From Mycobacterium sp. GA-1285 (GTDB lineage Bacteria; Actinomycetota; Actinomycetes; Mycobacteriales; Mycobacteriaceae): DNA of 64,000 nt. The position numbers and the translations under genes were made by a program. The notes under the pieces were generated by a model. The model had not been told where the DNA came from. It worked only from the letters and a program-made list of their open reading frames with translations, and did no database searches. This document shows positions 42,483 through 51,301 of the stretch, piece by piece; within the stretch, counting starts at the first letter, position 1; the number at the start of each line of letters is the position of its first letter. The stretch is taken from assembly GCF_001499905.1 (NCBI RefSeq), contig NZ_LQIS01000054.1, positions 1-64,000 of the forward strand. The letters are read 5' to 3'.

Positions 42483-44801
42483 GTGACGCCGGAGCTAACC
42501 CACACCATCGACACCGTCGACAGAGCCGCCGCCACTCCCGATCATCCCCAGCCGTTCCGCGAACTCGGCCTCAAGGACGACGAGTATCAGCGGATCCGCG
42601 ACATCCTGGGCCGCAGGCCGACCGACGCCGAACTGGCGATGTACTCGGTCATGTGGAGCGAGCACTGTTCGTACAAGTCGTCGAAGGTGCACCTGCGCTA
42701 CTTCGGCGAGACCACCACCGACGAAATGCGCAAGACGATGCTGGCCGGCATCGGTGAGAACGCCGGCGTCGTCGACATCGGTGACGGCTGGGCCGCCACC
42801 TTCAAGGTCGAGTCGCACAACCACCCGTCCTACATCGAGCCCTACCAGGGCGCGGCCACCGGTGTCGGCGGCATCGTCCGCGACATCATGGCCATGGGCG
42901 CGCGTCCAGTCGCGGTGATGGACCAGTTGCGGTTCGGTGCGGCCGACGCACCCGACACCCGTCGCATCGTCGACGGGGTGGTACGCGGTATCGGCGGCTA
43001 CGGCAATTCGTTGGGACTACCCAACATCGGTGGCGAGACTGTGTTCGACGCGTCCTACGGCGGTAACCCGTTGGTGAACGCGTTGTGTGTGGGCGTTCTG
43101 CGCAAGGAGGACCTGCACCTGGCGTTCGCGTCGGGCACCGGCAACAAGATCATCCTGTTCGGCGCCCGTACCGGCCTCGACGGCATCGGCGGGGTCAGCG
43201 TGCTGGCCAGTGACACCTTCTCCGGCGACGAATCCGGCTCGGGCCGCAAGAAGCTGCCCTCAGTTCAGGTGGGCGACCCGTTCATGGAGAAGGTGCTCAT
43301 CGAGTGCTGCCTGGAGCTGTACGCCAACGATCTGGTGGTCGGCATCCAGGACCTCGGCGGAGCCGGATTGTCCTGCGCCACATCTGAACTCGCGTCGGCC
43401 GGTGACGGCGGCATGCGCATCGAGCTGGATGCGGTGCCGTTACGGGCGGCGAACATGACGCCCGCCGAGATCCTGTCGAGCGAGTCACAGGAACGCATGT
43501 GCGCCGTCGTCACGCCCGAGAACGTCGACAAGTTCATGGCGGTGTGCCGCAAGTGGGAGGTGCTGGCCACGGTCATCGGCGAGGTCACCGACGGCGACCG
43601 CCTCCAGATCACCTGGCACGGTGAAACCGTCGTCGACGTGCCCCCGCGCACCGTTGCCCATGAGGGCCCGGTCTACAAGCGACCGGTGCAGCGGCCCGAC
43701 ACGCAGGATGCGCTCAACGCCGACACCACCGCCAAGCTGCCGCGGCCGTCGACGGGCGACGAGCTCAAGGCGACTCTGCTTGCGCTGCTTGGCAGTCCGC
43801 ACCTGTGCAGCCGCGCGTTCATCACCGAGCAGTACGACCGATATGTGCGCGGCAACACCGTGCTGGCCGAAGACGCCGACGGCGGCTTGTTGCGCGTGGA
43901 TGAGGCCACCGGCCGCGGCATCGCGATCTCGACCGACGCGTCGGGCCGCTACACCGCGCTCGACCCGTACACCGGGGCGCAGTTGGCGCTGGCCGAGGCC
44001 TACCGCAACGTCGCGGTCACCGGCGCGACACCGGTCGCGGTGACCAACTGCCTGAACTTCGGCTCACCGGAGGATCCCGGTGTCATGTGGCAGTTCAGCC
44101 AGGCCGTGCGCGGTCTGGCCGAAGGCGCTGCGGCGCTGGGCATTCCGGTCACCGGCGGCAACGTCAGCTTCTACAACCAGACCGGGACCACCGCGATCCT
44201 GCCCACACCGGTGGTCGGTGTGCTCGGTGTGATCGACGATGTCCGCCGACGCATTCCGACCGGGTTCGGTGACGAGCCCGGCGAGACGTTGATGCTGCTG
44301 GGGGAGACCCGCGACGAGTTCGACGGATCGATCTGGGCTCAGGTCACCGCGGATCACCTGGGTGGGCTGCCGCCGCGGGTGGACCTTGCGCGCGAGAAAT
44401 TGCTCGCCGAGGTGCTCACGGCCGCCTCGCGCGACGGCCTGGTCTCCGCGGCGCACGACCTGTCCGAGGGCGGCTTGATCCAGGCGGTGGTCGAGGCCGC
44501 GCTGCGTGGCGAATCCGGCTGCCGCATCGTGATTCCCGAGGATTGGCAGGACGGCACGGGTCCCTTCACGTTCTTGTTCTCCGAATCGGCGGGACGGGTT
44601 CTCGTCGCGGTGCCGCGCACGGAGGAGAGCCGCTTTCGCTCGATGTGCGAGGCTCGCGGACTGCCCGCCACCCGCATCGGCGTGGTGGACCGGGCCGGCC
44701 AGGACGAAGAGGCCGCGATCGAAATCCAAGGCCTGTTCACCGTCACTTTGGAGGACCTGCGCAACACGTCGGAGAGCGTGCTGCCCAGGTTGTTCGGGTG
44801 A
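42483..44801 (+). CDS. purL: Phosphoribosylformylglycinamidine synthase subunit PurL (small type)
   Basis: A 772-residue ATP-dependent subunit converting FGAR to FGAM with ammonia from PurQ. Motifs: WSEHCSYKSSK, KVESHNHPS (ATP/metal), GAATGVGGIVRD, FGNxG-type repeat segments GIQDLGGAGLSCATSE, and CLNFGSPEDP. The length fits the small PurL that requires PurS. It overlaps the following hydrolase gene (GTGA). The purS and purQ partners lie 4.2 kb upstream rather than adjacent. Confidence 0.96.
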   Translation: MTPELTHTIDTVDRAAATPDHPQPFRELGLKDDEYQRIRDILGRRPTDAELAMYSVMWSEHCSYKSSKVHLRYFGETTTDEMRKTMLAGIGENAGVVDIGDGWAATFKVESHNHPSYIEPYQGAATGVGGIVRDIMAMGARPVAVMDQLRFGAADAPDTRRIVDGVVRGIGGYGNSLGLPNIGGETVFDASYGGNPLVNALCVGVLRKEDLHLAFASGTGNKIILFGARTGLDGIGGVSVLASDTFSGDESGSGRKKLPSVQVGDPFMEKVLIECCLELYANDLVVGIQDLGGAGLSCATSELASAGDGGMRIELDAVPLRAANMTPAEILSSESQERMCAVVTPENVDKFMAVCRKWEVLATVIGEVTDGDRLQITWHGETVVDVPPRTVAHEGPVYKRPVQRPDTQDALNADTTAKLPRPSTGDELKATLLALLGSPHLCSRAFITEQYDRYVRGNTVLAEDADGGLLRVDEATGRGIAISTDASGRYTALDPYTGAQLALAEAYRNVAVTGATPVAVTNCLNFGSPEDPGVMWQFSQAVRGLAEGAAALGIPVTGGNVSFYNQTGTTAILPTPVVGVLGVIDDVRRRIPTGFGDEPGETLMLLGETRDEFDGSIWAQVTADHLGGLPPRVDLAREKLLAEVLTAASRDGLVSAAHDLSEGGLIQAVVEAALRGESGCRIVIPEDWQDGTGPFTFLFSESAGRVLVAVPRTEESRFRSMCEARGLPATRIGVVDRAGQDEEAAIEIQGLFTVTLEDLRNTSESVLPRLFG

Positions 44802-46522
44802 GTGAGCGCACCCGACGACAACACCCCATATACGTCTGGGCGTGGCGCCTGCTCCGCCTCGATTTCGTCGGAATCGCGTTCGGCGCGCTGTTCTTCTGCC
44901 TGTCGCTGACTCCCTCGCTGCTACCCCGGGACTGGTTGTTCGCCGGGTTGATCGGCGGTATCAACGCCGCCATCGGCTACGGTATCGGCGTCTTTCTCGC
45001 AAAGATGGTGCGCCGCTTCGTCTTACGGCGTGTCAGCTGGTGGCCACCTGCGAGGTGGGTGCTGTGGGCCGCCAAGAGTTTGACCGTGGTGCTGGCGATC
45101 GCGGCCAGCGTGCTCATGGTGATTCCTGCCGCCGCATGGCAGCGGGAGGTGTCGGCGGTGATGGGCATGGAAGGCCCCGCCACGTTCGGATATCTGCGTA
45201 CGCTGGTGCTCGCGTTGTTCGTCGGCGCGGTTTGTGTGGCCACCGCCCGCGTGCTGCTCGACATCATCAAGACGATGGCCCGGTTTTTCATCCGCCGGTG
45301 GCATCTGCACGACGAGGTGGCACTGTTCATCGGCACCGCGATCGTCGTGGTGCTGGCCATCACGCTCATCAACGGCGTCCTGGTCCGCGGTTTCCTGGCC
45401 GGCGCCAACCGCGTGTTCCAGCCGCAGAACACCACGACCAGGGCGGGCGTTGTCCAGCCGCTCGAGTCTGAAAAGTCGGGCAGCCCAGAGTCATTCGTCG
45501 CCTGGGACACCCTGGGCTATCAGGGTCGTAACTTCGTGGCGACCGGACCGCACGCCGATGAGCTCACCGAACTCAACGGCGCCCCCGCCGAGGAACCCAT
45601 CCGCGTGTATGTCGGCCTGCAGACCGCCGACACCGACGAGCAGCGGATGGCGGTGTTGCTCAGCGAACTCGAGCGCACCGGCGCGTTCGACCGCGAGCTG
45701 CTCGTGATCATCCCCACCACCGGCACCGGCTGGATCAATCCCGTGGCGGCCCGATCGCTGGAGATGATGTACAACGGCGACACCGCCCTGGTGGGTTCGC
45801 AGTACTCCTTCCTGCCGAGCTGGATCTCCTTCCTCGGCGACCAGCAGAAGTCGATGGAATCCGGCCGCATGATGATCGACGCTATTCATCGACGGTGGCA
45901 ACAACTTCCGGAGGACCGCCGACCCAAACTCGTGCTCTACGGAGAGAGTCTTGGTTCGATGGCCGGCCAAGGCGCGTTCGACTGGCTCCCCGACATCTCG
46001 CGGATGGGTTTCTCGTCGGTGTTGTGGGTCGGCCCGCCGAACGCCAGTCCTCTGTGGAAGGCGATCACCGAGCGGCGCGATCCCCGCACCCGCGAAGTCG
46101 AACCCCGCTACGACAACGGCCGCACCGTGCGCTTCTCCCAGGCCACCGATCCCGCGGAGATCGCCAAGGTGACCGCCACACCCTGGGAGGGCACGCGCGT
46201 GTTGTTCCTGCAGCATCCCTCCGATCCGATCGTGTGGTGGTCGCCCGACCTGCTGTTCACCCGGCCCGACTGGTTGCGCGAACCGCCGGGCATCGACCGC
46301 ACCGCGTCGATGCGGTGGTATCCGATCGTCACCTTCGGACAGGTCGCCGCCGATATGACGAACGCGAGTTCGGTGCCCGGCGGCCACGGCCACAACTACG
46401 GCGATCTCGTGCTCGACGGGTGGGCCGCCGTCGCGCCTCCGGACGGATGGACTCCCGAGGACACCGAACGGATCCGTACCGCACTCACCAAGACCGAGGC
46501 CAACGGCGGACCCGAGTACTGA
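44798..46522 (+). CDS. Membrane-anchored alpha/beta hydrolase (Abhydrolase_9 family)
   Basis: A 574-residue protein with about five N-terminal membrane helices (residues about 20-210) followed by a periplasm- or membrane-associated hydrolase. The nucleophile elbow is LYGESLGSMAGQ (about residue 387), the acid lies near FLQHPSDPIVWW and the His in GGHGHNYGD. The family occurs in actinobacteria with an unknown substrate; M. tuberculosis Rv1069c is a relative. The GTG start overlaps the purL stop, so it is coupled to a purine gene without an obvious functional link. Confidence 0.85.
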   Translation: MSERTRRQHPIYVWAWRLLRLDFVGIAFGALFFCLSLTPSLLPRDWLFAGLIGGINAAIGYGIGVFLAKMVRRFVLRRVSWWPPARWVLWAAKSLTVVLAIAASVLMVIPAAAWQREVSAVMGMEGPATFGYLRTLVLALFVGAVCVATARVLLDIIKTMARFFIRRWHLHDEVALFIGTAIVVVLAITLINGVLVRGFLAGANRVFQPQNTTTRAGVVQPLESEKSGSPESFVAWDTLGYQGRNFVATGPHADELTELNGAPAEEPIRVYVGLQTADTDEQRMAVLLSELERTGAFDRELLVIIPTTGTGWINPVAARSLEMMYNGDTALVGSQYSFLPSWISFLGDQQKSMESGRMMIDAIHRRWQQLPEDRRPKLVLYGESLGSMAGQGAFDWLPDISRMGFSSVLWVGPPNASPLWKAITERRDPRTREVEPRYDNGRTVRFSQATDPAEIAKVTATPWEGTRVLFLQHPSDPIVWWSPDLLFTRPDWLREPPGIDRTASMRWYPIVTFGQVAADMTNASSVPGGHGHNYGDLVLDGWAAVAPPDGWTPEDTERIRTALTKTEANGGPEY

Positions 46523-47145
46523 TGCGAGCGTTGAAGTTCCGGGCTGTCGCCGTCGCCGTCGCCCTGGTGGTTTGGAGTTTCATCGCGCCCCGGGTGCGGT
46601 TTCACCCGGTGTGGAACGCCGCGCTGGGCGCAGGTGTCTACGCCCTCGCGCGGCCTCCGCTGGGGCTGCGCCCGCCGGCCCTGTGGTCCGGCCTGCGTTA
46701 CGGCCTCGCCGCCGCCGCGCCGATCGCGCTGGGCGTTGCCGTCGCCACTGCGATCCCCTCGGTGCGACGCGGAATGGCCGCCCGAGAACTGCCCGATCAT
46801 CCGGTGCGGTGGATGGCGCTGGACATTCCCATGGGGACCGTCTGGCCCGAGGAGGTGGCCTACCGCGCGACGCTGGGCAACGCCGCCGAGAACGCGTTCC
46901 GGCCGGCCGGCGGGCGCCTGTTGCAATCGGTGGCATTCGGACTCTGGCACATCATGGACGCCCGCATCACACGCAACCCGGTGTTGGGCACCGTCCTGTT
47001 CACCGGCGTCGCTGGCTGGATGTTCGGGTGGCTGCACGCGCGGTCGGGCAGCGTCGTGGCGCCGATGCTGGCCCACCTGGCCGCCAACGAAGCCGCGGCG
47101 TTGGCGGCGCTGACCGTCCAGCGGCGCATAGAGTCCCGGTCATGA
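46522..47145 (+). CDS. CPBP-family intramembrane metalloprotease (Rv0804 homologue)
   Basis: A 207-residue membrane protein with about six hydrophobic segments and the CPBP (Abi/CaaX) motifs: EEVAYRATL (EExxxR), FGLWHIMD (FxxxH) and HLAANEA (third His). Such proteins are putative glutamic/metal-type intramembrane proteases; substrates are unknown in mycobacteria. It shares one base with the upstream hydrolase (TGATG) and overlaps the next SDR by ATGA. Confidence 0.85.
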   Translation: MRALKFRAVAVAVALVVWSFIAPRVRFHPVWNAALGAGVYALARPPLGLRPPALWSGLRYGLAAAAPIALGVAVATAIPSVRRGMAARELPDHPVRWMALDIPMGTVWPEEVAYRATLGNAAENAFRPAGGRLLQSVAFGLWHIMDARITRNPVLGTVLFTGVAGWMFGWLHARSGSVVAPMLAHLAANEAAALAALTVQRRIESRS

Positions 47146-47924
47146 GCACACCCCGTTCACGCACCTTCGTCGTGACCGGCGCGGCGTCAGGCATCGGCTT
47201 GGCCACCGCCAGGCGCCTGCTCGCCGACGGCGGCCGGGTGATCGGTGCCGATGTGGTCGAGCCACGTGAGAACCCGGGTGGCGGTTTCGAGTTCGTCAGC
47301 GCCGACATCACCGACGAGGCCGCGGTGGCCAAGGTCTTCGCCGCGGTGAGCGGCCGTCTCGACGGTGTCGTGCACGCCGCGGGGGTCGCCGGCGGTGGGC
47401 CGGTTCATTTGCTCGACCGCGCCGAGTGGGACCGCGTCATCGCGGTCAACCTCACGGGGACGTTCCTGGTGGCCAAGGCCGCGTTGGCGAAGATGATCGA
47501 ACAACCCCGGGTGGACGGTGAGCGCGGGTCGATCGTCACCCTGGCCAGCGTCGAAGGGCTGGAGGGTACCGCAGGCGGCAGTAGCTACAACGCGGCCAAG
47601 GGAGGCGTCGTGATCCTGACCAAGAACATCGCGCTCGACTACGGCCCCAGCGGTATCCGCGCGAACGCCATCTGCCCCGGTTTCATCGACACTCCAATGC
47701 TGGAAAACGTGATGGGCCTGGAAGGCATGGAGGGCCCGCTGCGGTCCATCACCGAAGAACATGCGCTGCAGAGGCGCGGCAGACCCGACGAGATCGCCTC
47801 GGTCGCAGCGTTTCTCGTATCACGGGAGGCGTCGTTCGTCACCGGTCAGGCGATCGCGGTCGACGGCGGTTACACCGCCGGACGCGACCACGGCGTGGTG
47901 AAACTGTTCGGACTCCCCGACTGA
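47142..47924 (+). CDS. SDR-family oxidoreductase
   Basis: A 260-residue classical SDR: GAASGIG (about residues 14-20), HAAG in the NNAG position, SVEGLEG preceding the catalytic YNAAK (about 155), PGFIDTPM and VDGGYTAG at the C-terminus. It is the last gene of the purL-hydrolase-CPBP operon and is convergent with the mceA-like gene (3 bp between stops). The substrate is unknown. Confidence 0.88.
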   Translation: MSTPRSRTFVVTGAASGIGLATARRLLADGGRVIGADVVEPRENPGGGFEFVSADITDEAAVAKVFAAVSGRLDGVVHAAGVAGGGPVHLLDRAEWDRVIAVNLTGTFLVAKAALAKMIEQPRVDGERGSIVTLASVEGLEGTAGGSSYNAAKGGVVILTKNIALDYGPSGIRANAICPGFIDTPMLENVMGLEGMEGPLRSITEEHALQRRGRPDEIASVAAFLVSREASFVTGQAIAVDGGYTAGRDHGVVKLFGLPD

Positions 47925-47927
47925 GGT

Positions 47928-49136
47928 TCACGGGTTGATCGTCAACTCGCCGATCTGGCGGCCCCATACGTACTCGATGAACATCGGTTGGCCGAGTTCG
48001 ACGTGGTTGTAGGGGGCGATGCCGGCACCGGTGTCCATCACCAGGTAGGGCATCGGATACAGGTCGCGGGTGACGTCCTGCCAGCAGCCCGGGCGGCCTT
48101 CCGGCCCGCCTGTGGCGTTGACCCGCGGCAGGTTGTCCGGATAGATGTACGGGTTACCAGCGCCGGCCAGGATGCCGCCACCGCCGGTCAACGAATATCC
48201 GTTGCCTCCCAACGTCCTCGCGACCCTGGGCTGGACTTCGGCGTACTTGCGGATTGAGCAGAAGATCGCGGGGCTGTGGTAGTCCAACAGCTCCGAAGTC
48301 GGCACCAGATCCACCGCGCCCCGCACGAGATACGGTCCGCCGCGTTCGAAAGAGTCGGCCGCTACGTCGGCGAAGCCGAGCGCGGCCATGAGTGCGGCGT
48401 CGATGTCGGCGCGGTGCTCGTTGACGGCGCGCGCGGACGTTGCGGCGTCCCGCAGTGCGTCCCACAGGTCTGCCGACGCGTCGGCGTAGACATCGGCGAG
48501 ACCGGCCAACAGGCGAATGTCGGTGCGGATAGCCGGAATCCGTGCGTTGAGGTCGTCGAGGATCCGGTCGCCGTTCACCAGCGATTCACCGAAACCGTTG
48601 CCTCCGAGGCCGCTGAGCGCCTCCGCCGTCGCGGCCAACGTTTGGTTCAACTTGATCGGGTCGACCATCTCGGCGATCGCCAGGACCGTCTCGAACACGG
48701 TGTTGAATTCGGTGGTCACCGCGGATGCCGCGATCACCGCCCCGGCGGAGATGTGTTGCGCCGAAGGATGATTCGGAGACTCGAGCGAGACGTACTTGTT
48801 GCCGAACACCGTGGTGGCCAGAATCTCGGCCGTCACGTTCGCCGGAATGCGCTCCAGGTAGCGCGGATCGACCTCCAACGACAACTCCGCCCGCTGCCCT
48901 ACGGCGCTGTCGGCGTGGGAGATCCCGCTGACTCGACCGATCTCGACACCGTTGTAGGTCACCTTGGCTCCCCGTTCGACCACCAGGCCCGCGCGCGGCG
49001 CCAGCAGGGTCAGCTGCGCCTGACGGCGCAGGTCGCCGCGAAACTGGAGGTACAGCAGGCCCGCCGCGACGGTGACGACGATCAGCAGCACCGCACCGGC
49101 CACCTTGTACGGCGGCTTGTGACGGTCGACGAACAC
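47928..49136 (-). CDS. Orphan MCE-family protein, MceA type
   Basis: A 402-residue lipid-transport substrate-binding-like protein. One N-terminal membrane anchor (VAGAVLLIVVTVAAGLLYLQF, about residues 11-31), the MCE domain (LLAPRAGLVVERGAKVTYNGVEIGRV) and the MceA C-terminus GCWQDVTRDLYPMPYLVMDT and VWGRQIGELTINP. Mce proteins normally sit in eight-gene operons with yrbE permeases; none is present here. Start set at 49136 because TACTGT lies 6 nt upstream and the longer frame (49160) would overlap the divergent gene. It looks full-length. Confidence 0.85.
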   Translation of the reverse strand: MFVDRHKPPYKVAGAVLLIVVTVAAGLLYLQFRGDLRRQAQLTLLAPRAGLVVERGAKVTYNGVEIGRVSGISHADSAVGQRAELSLEVDPRYLERIPANVTAEILATTVFGNKYVSLESPNHPSAQHISAGAVIAASAVTTEFNTVFETVLAIAEMVDPIKLNQTLAATAEALSGLGGNGFGESLVNGDRILDDLNARIPAIRTDIRLLAGLADVYADASADLWDALRDAATSARAVNEHRADIDAALMAALGFADVAADSFERGGPYLVRGAVDLVPTSELLDYHSPAIFCSIRKYAEVQPRVARTLGGNGYSLTGGGGILAGAGNPYIYPDNLPRVNATGGPEGRPGCWQDVTRDLYPMPYLVMDTGAGIAPYNHVELGQPMFIEYVWGRQIGELTINP

Positions 49137-49142
49137 TTTGAG

Positions 49143-49148
49143 ACAGTA
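49143..49148 (-). promoter_or_regulatory. Predicted -10 box of the mceA-like gene
   Basis: On the minus strand TACTGT is followed by six nucleotides and GTG (49136). It overlaps the 5' flank of the divergent SCP-like gene, so the two promoters must interfere or be co-regulated. Confidence 0.5.
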
Positions 49149-49152
49149 GGTT

Positions 49153-49554
49153 ATGGCCACTCCCCGAAGGGCCCGTACGGCCGATCCGGTGAAGACCCGG
49201 GCCGCGGTCGCGGGGGTGGCCGACTGGTTGCGCGACGACTCTCACGCCGAACCGTCGCGCACCGAACTCGGCGAGGCGGTCCGATTGACGGCGCGCATGC
49301 TCGCGGCGGTGGCGCCCGGCTCCAGCGTGGAGGTTCGCGTGCCGCCGTTCGTCGCGGTGCAGTGCATCGAGGGTCCGGCTCACCGGCGCGGCAACCCGCC
49401 CAACGTCGTCGAGACCGATCCGCGGACCTGGCTGCTCCTGGCCACCGGCCTGACCACCGTGCCCGACGCGGCCGCGGGCGGAACGCTGAGCATGTCGGGT
49501 TCACGCGCCGGCGAGATCGCCCAATGGCTGCCGCTGGTCGACCCCGCCGGTTAA
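49153..49554 (+). CDS. Sterol-carrier-family-like conserved protein (Rv0807 homologue)
   Basis: A 133-residue protein with a mycobacterial SCP-like pattern: VRVPPFVAVQCIEGPAHRRGNPP, then DPRTWLLLATGLTT and GTLSMSGSRAGEIAQWLPL. The fold would bind a hydrophobic ligand; no catalytic residues are evident. It is divergent from the mceA-like gene (17 bp between starts) and lies upstream of purF on the same strand with 210 bp between them. Confidence 0.75.
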   Translation: MATPRRARTADPVKTRAAVAGVADWLRDDSHAEPSRTELGEAVRLTARMLAAVAPGSSVEVRVPPFVAVQCIEGPAHRRGNPPNVVETDPRTWLLLATGLTTVPDAAAGGTLSMSGSRAGEIAQWLPLVDPAG

Positions 49555-49764
49555 CTTGACCACACTGGCCGTGTGGTGAGTTGGGGACTCCACAGCTCGT
49601 TCACCGACCGGACGTACACCGAAATCGCAGGTCCGGTAGGGGTTGAAGCCCCGCCGAATCCCGTTTGCGTGGAAACGGCGACACCCCCGCCGCATTCCGT
49701 GATTGACCCGTGATGTACGTAGACTGAGGCGGTCTACCCACACCGCCCTGGGAGCAGCCCTATC
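49555..49764 (+). promoter_or_regulatory. purF leader and promoter region
   Basis: 210 bp without a gene. Two small stems are visible: GGGG-TTGAAG-CCCC near 49639-49652 and CCGTTT-GCGTGG-AAACGG at 49661-49678, plausibly a terminator for the upstream gene. TTGACC (49703) and TAGACT (49720-49725) are promoter-like but spaced only 11 bp. GGGAG lies 10 nt before the purF GTG. Unlike the other pur genes here, purF seems to have a 5' leader. I see no riboswitch fold. Confidence 0.35.
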
Positions 49765-51288
49765 GTGACCGGCCCGCAGACCGACCCTGAACCCCGCGAA
49801 GAGTGCGGCGTATTCGGCGTATGGGCGCCGGGTGAAGAGGTCGCCAAGCTCACCTACTACGGCCTGTATGCCTTGCAGCACCGTGGTCAGGAGGCGGCCG
49901 GCATCGCCGTCGCCGACGGCTCACAGGTGTTGGTCTTCAAGGATCTGGGCCTGGTGAGCCAGGTGTTCGACGAGCAGACGCTGGCCGCGATGGAAGGGCA
50001 CGTCGCGATCGGGCACTGCCGCTACTCCACCACCGGTTCGACGACGTGGGAGAACGCCCAGCCGGTGTTCCGCAACACGTCGGCCGGTACCGGTGTCGCG
50101 CTGGGCCACAACGGCAACCTCGTCAACGCGGCCGAGTTGGCCGCCCGTGCCCGCGAGGCCGGGTTGCTCGGCACCAGGGGCGCCCCGGCGGCGACCACCG
50201 ACTCCGCCATCCTCGGCGCCTTGCTCGCCCACGGCGCGGCCGATTCGACGCTCGAGCAGGCCGCGCTGGAACTGCTGCCGACCGTGCGCGGCGCGTTCTG
50301 CCTGACGTGGATGGACGAGAACACCCTGTACGCGGCGCGCGATCCCTATGGGGTCCGACCGCTGGCGCTGGGGCGGTTGGACCGCGGCTGGGTGGTCGCG
50401 TCGGAGACCGCGGCGCTCGACATCGTCGGCGCCTCCTTCGTCCGTGACATCGAGCCGGGCGAGCTGCTGGCGATCGACGCGGACGGGGTGCGCTCCACCC
50501 GCTTCGCAAGCCCGGAGCCCAAGGGCTGCGTCTTCGAATACGTCTATCTCGCGCGGCCCGACAGCACGTTGGCCGGCCGATCGGTGCACGCCACGCGCGT
50601 CGACATCGGACGACGGCTGGCCAGGGAGATGCCGGTCGAGGCCGACCTCGTGATCGGCGTGCCCGAGTCGGGCACACCCGCCGCGGTGGGTTATGCGCAG
50701 GAGTCCGGAATCCCCTACGGCCAAGGCCTGATGAAGAACGCCTATGTCGGGCGCACGTTCATTCAACCGTCGCAGACCATCCGCCAACTCGGTATCAGGC
50801 TCAAGCTCAATCCGCTCAAAGAAGTGATCCGCGGTCGGCGCCTGATCGTCGTCGACGACTCGATCGTGCGTGGCAACACTCAGCGTGCCCTGGTCCGGAT
50901 GCTGCGGGAGGCGGGAGCGGTCGAGGTGCACGTGCGCATCGCATCCCCGCCTGTGAAGTGGCCCTGCTTCTACGGCATCGACTTCGCCACCCCGGCGGAG
51001 CTCATCGCCAATGCCGTCGACGACGAGAACGAGATGCTCGAGGCGGTGCGCCACGCCATCGGCGCCGACACGCTGGGCTACATCTCCAAGCAGGGCATGA
51101 TCGCGGCCACCGAGCAGCCCGCGTCGCGGTTGTGCAGTGCGTGTTTCGACGGCAAGTACCCGATCGAGCTGCCGGGCGAATCGGCGTTGGGCAAGAACGT
51201 GATCGAGCACATGCTTTCGACCGCCGCCAAGAGCGGTATCCCGCTGCAGTCCGGCAACGACAACGTCTCGGCGCTTCGCCGTCCCTGA
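49765..51288 (+). CDS. purF: Amidophosphoribosyltransferase
   Basis: A 507-residue enzyme, first committed step of purine synthesis (PRPP + glutamine to phosphoribosylamine). A propeptide of about 12 residues precedes the catalytic Cys in REECGVFGV, exposed on maturation. The Ntn glutaminase half includes QHRGQEAAGI and GHNGNLVN. The PRTase half has the PRPP loop RRLIVVDDSIVRGNT. C-terminal SRLCSACFDGKYP with conserved Cys fits the iron-sulfur type. Feedback inhibition by nucleotides is known for the family. Confidence 0.96.
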   Translation: MTGPQTDPEPREECGVFGVWAPGEEVAKLTYYGLYALQHRGQEAAGIAVADGSQVLVFKDLGLVSQVFDEQTLAAMEGHVAIGHCRYSTTGSTTWENAQPVFRNTSAGTGVALGHNGNLVNAAELAARAREAGLLGTRGAPAATTDSAILGALLAHGAADSTLEQAALELLPTVRGAFCLTWMDENTLYAARDPYGVRPLALGRLDRGWVVASETAALDIVGASFVRDIEPGELLAIDADGVRSTRFASPEPKGCVFEYVYLARPDSTLAGRSVHATRVDIGRRLAREMPVEADLVIGVPESGTPAAVGYAQESGIPYGQGLMKNAYVGRTFIQPSQTIRQLGIRLKLNPLKEVIRGRRLIVVDDSIVRGNTQRALVRMLREAGAVEVHVRIASPPVKWPCFYGIDFATPAELIANAVDDENEMLEAVRHAIGADTLGYISKQGMIAATEQPASRLCSACFDGKYPIELPGESALGKNVIEHMLSTAAKSGIPLQSGNDNVSALRRP

Positions 51289-51301
51289 CTGCCGCCCGTA
51301 A

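Noticed and set aside
49555..49764. Purine riboswitch ahead of purF
   Set aside because: No three-way junction or conserved purine-aptamer loops could be recognised; only two short stems are present.
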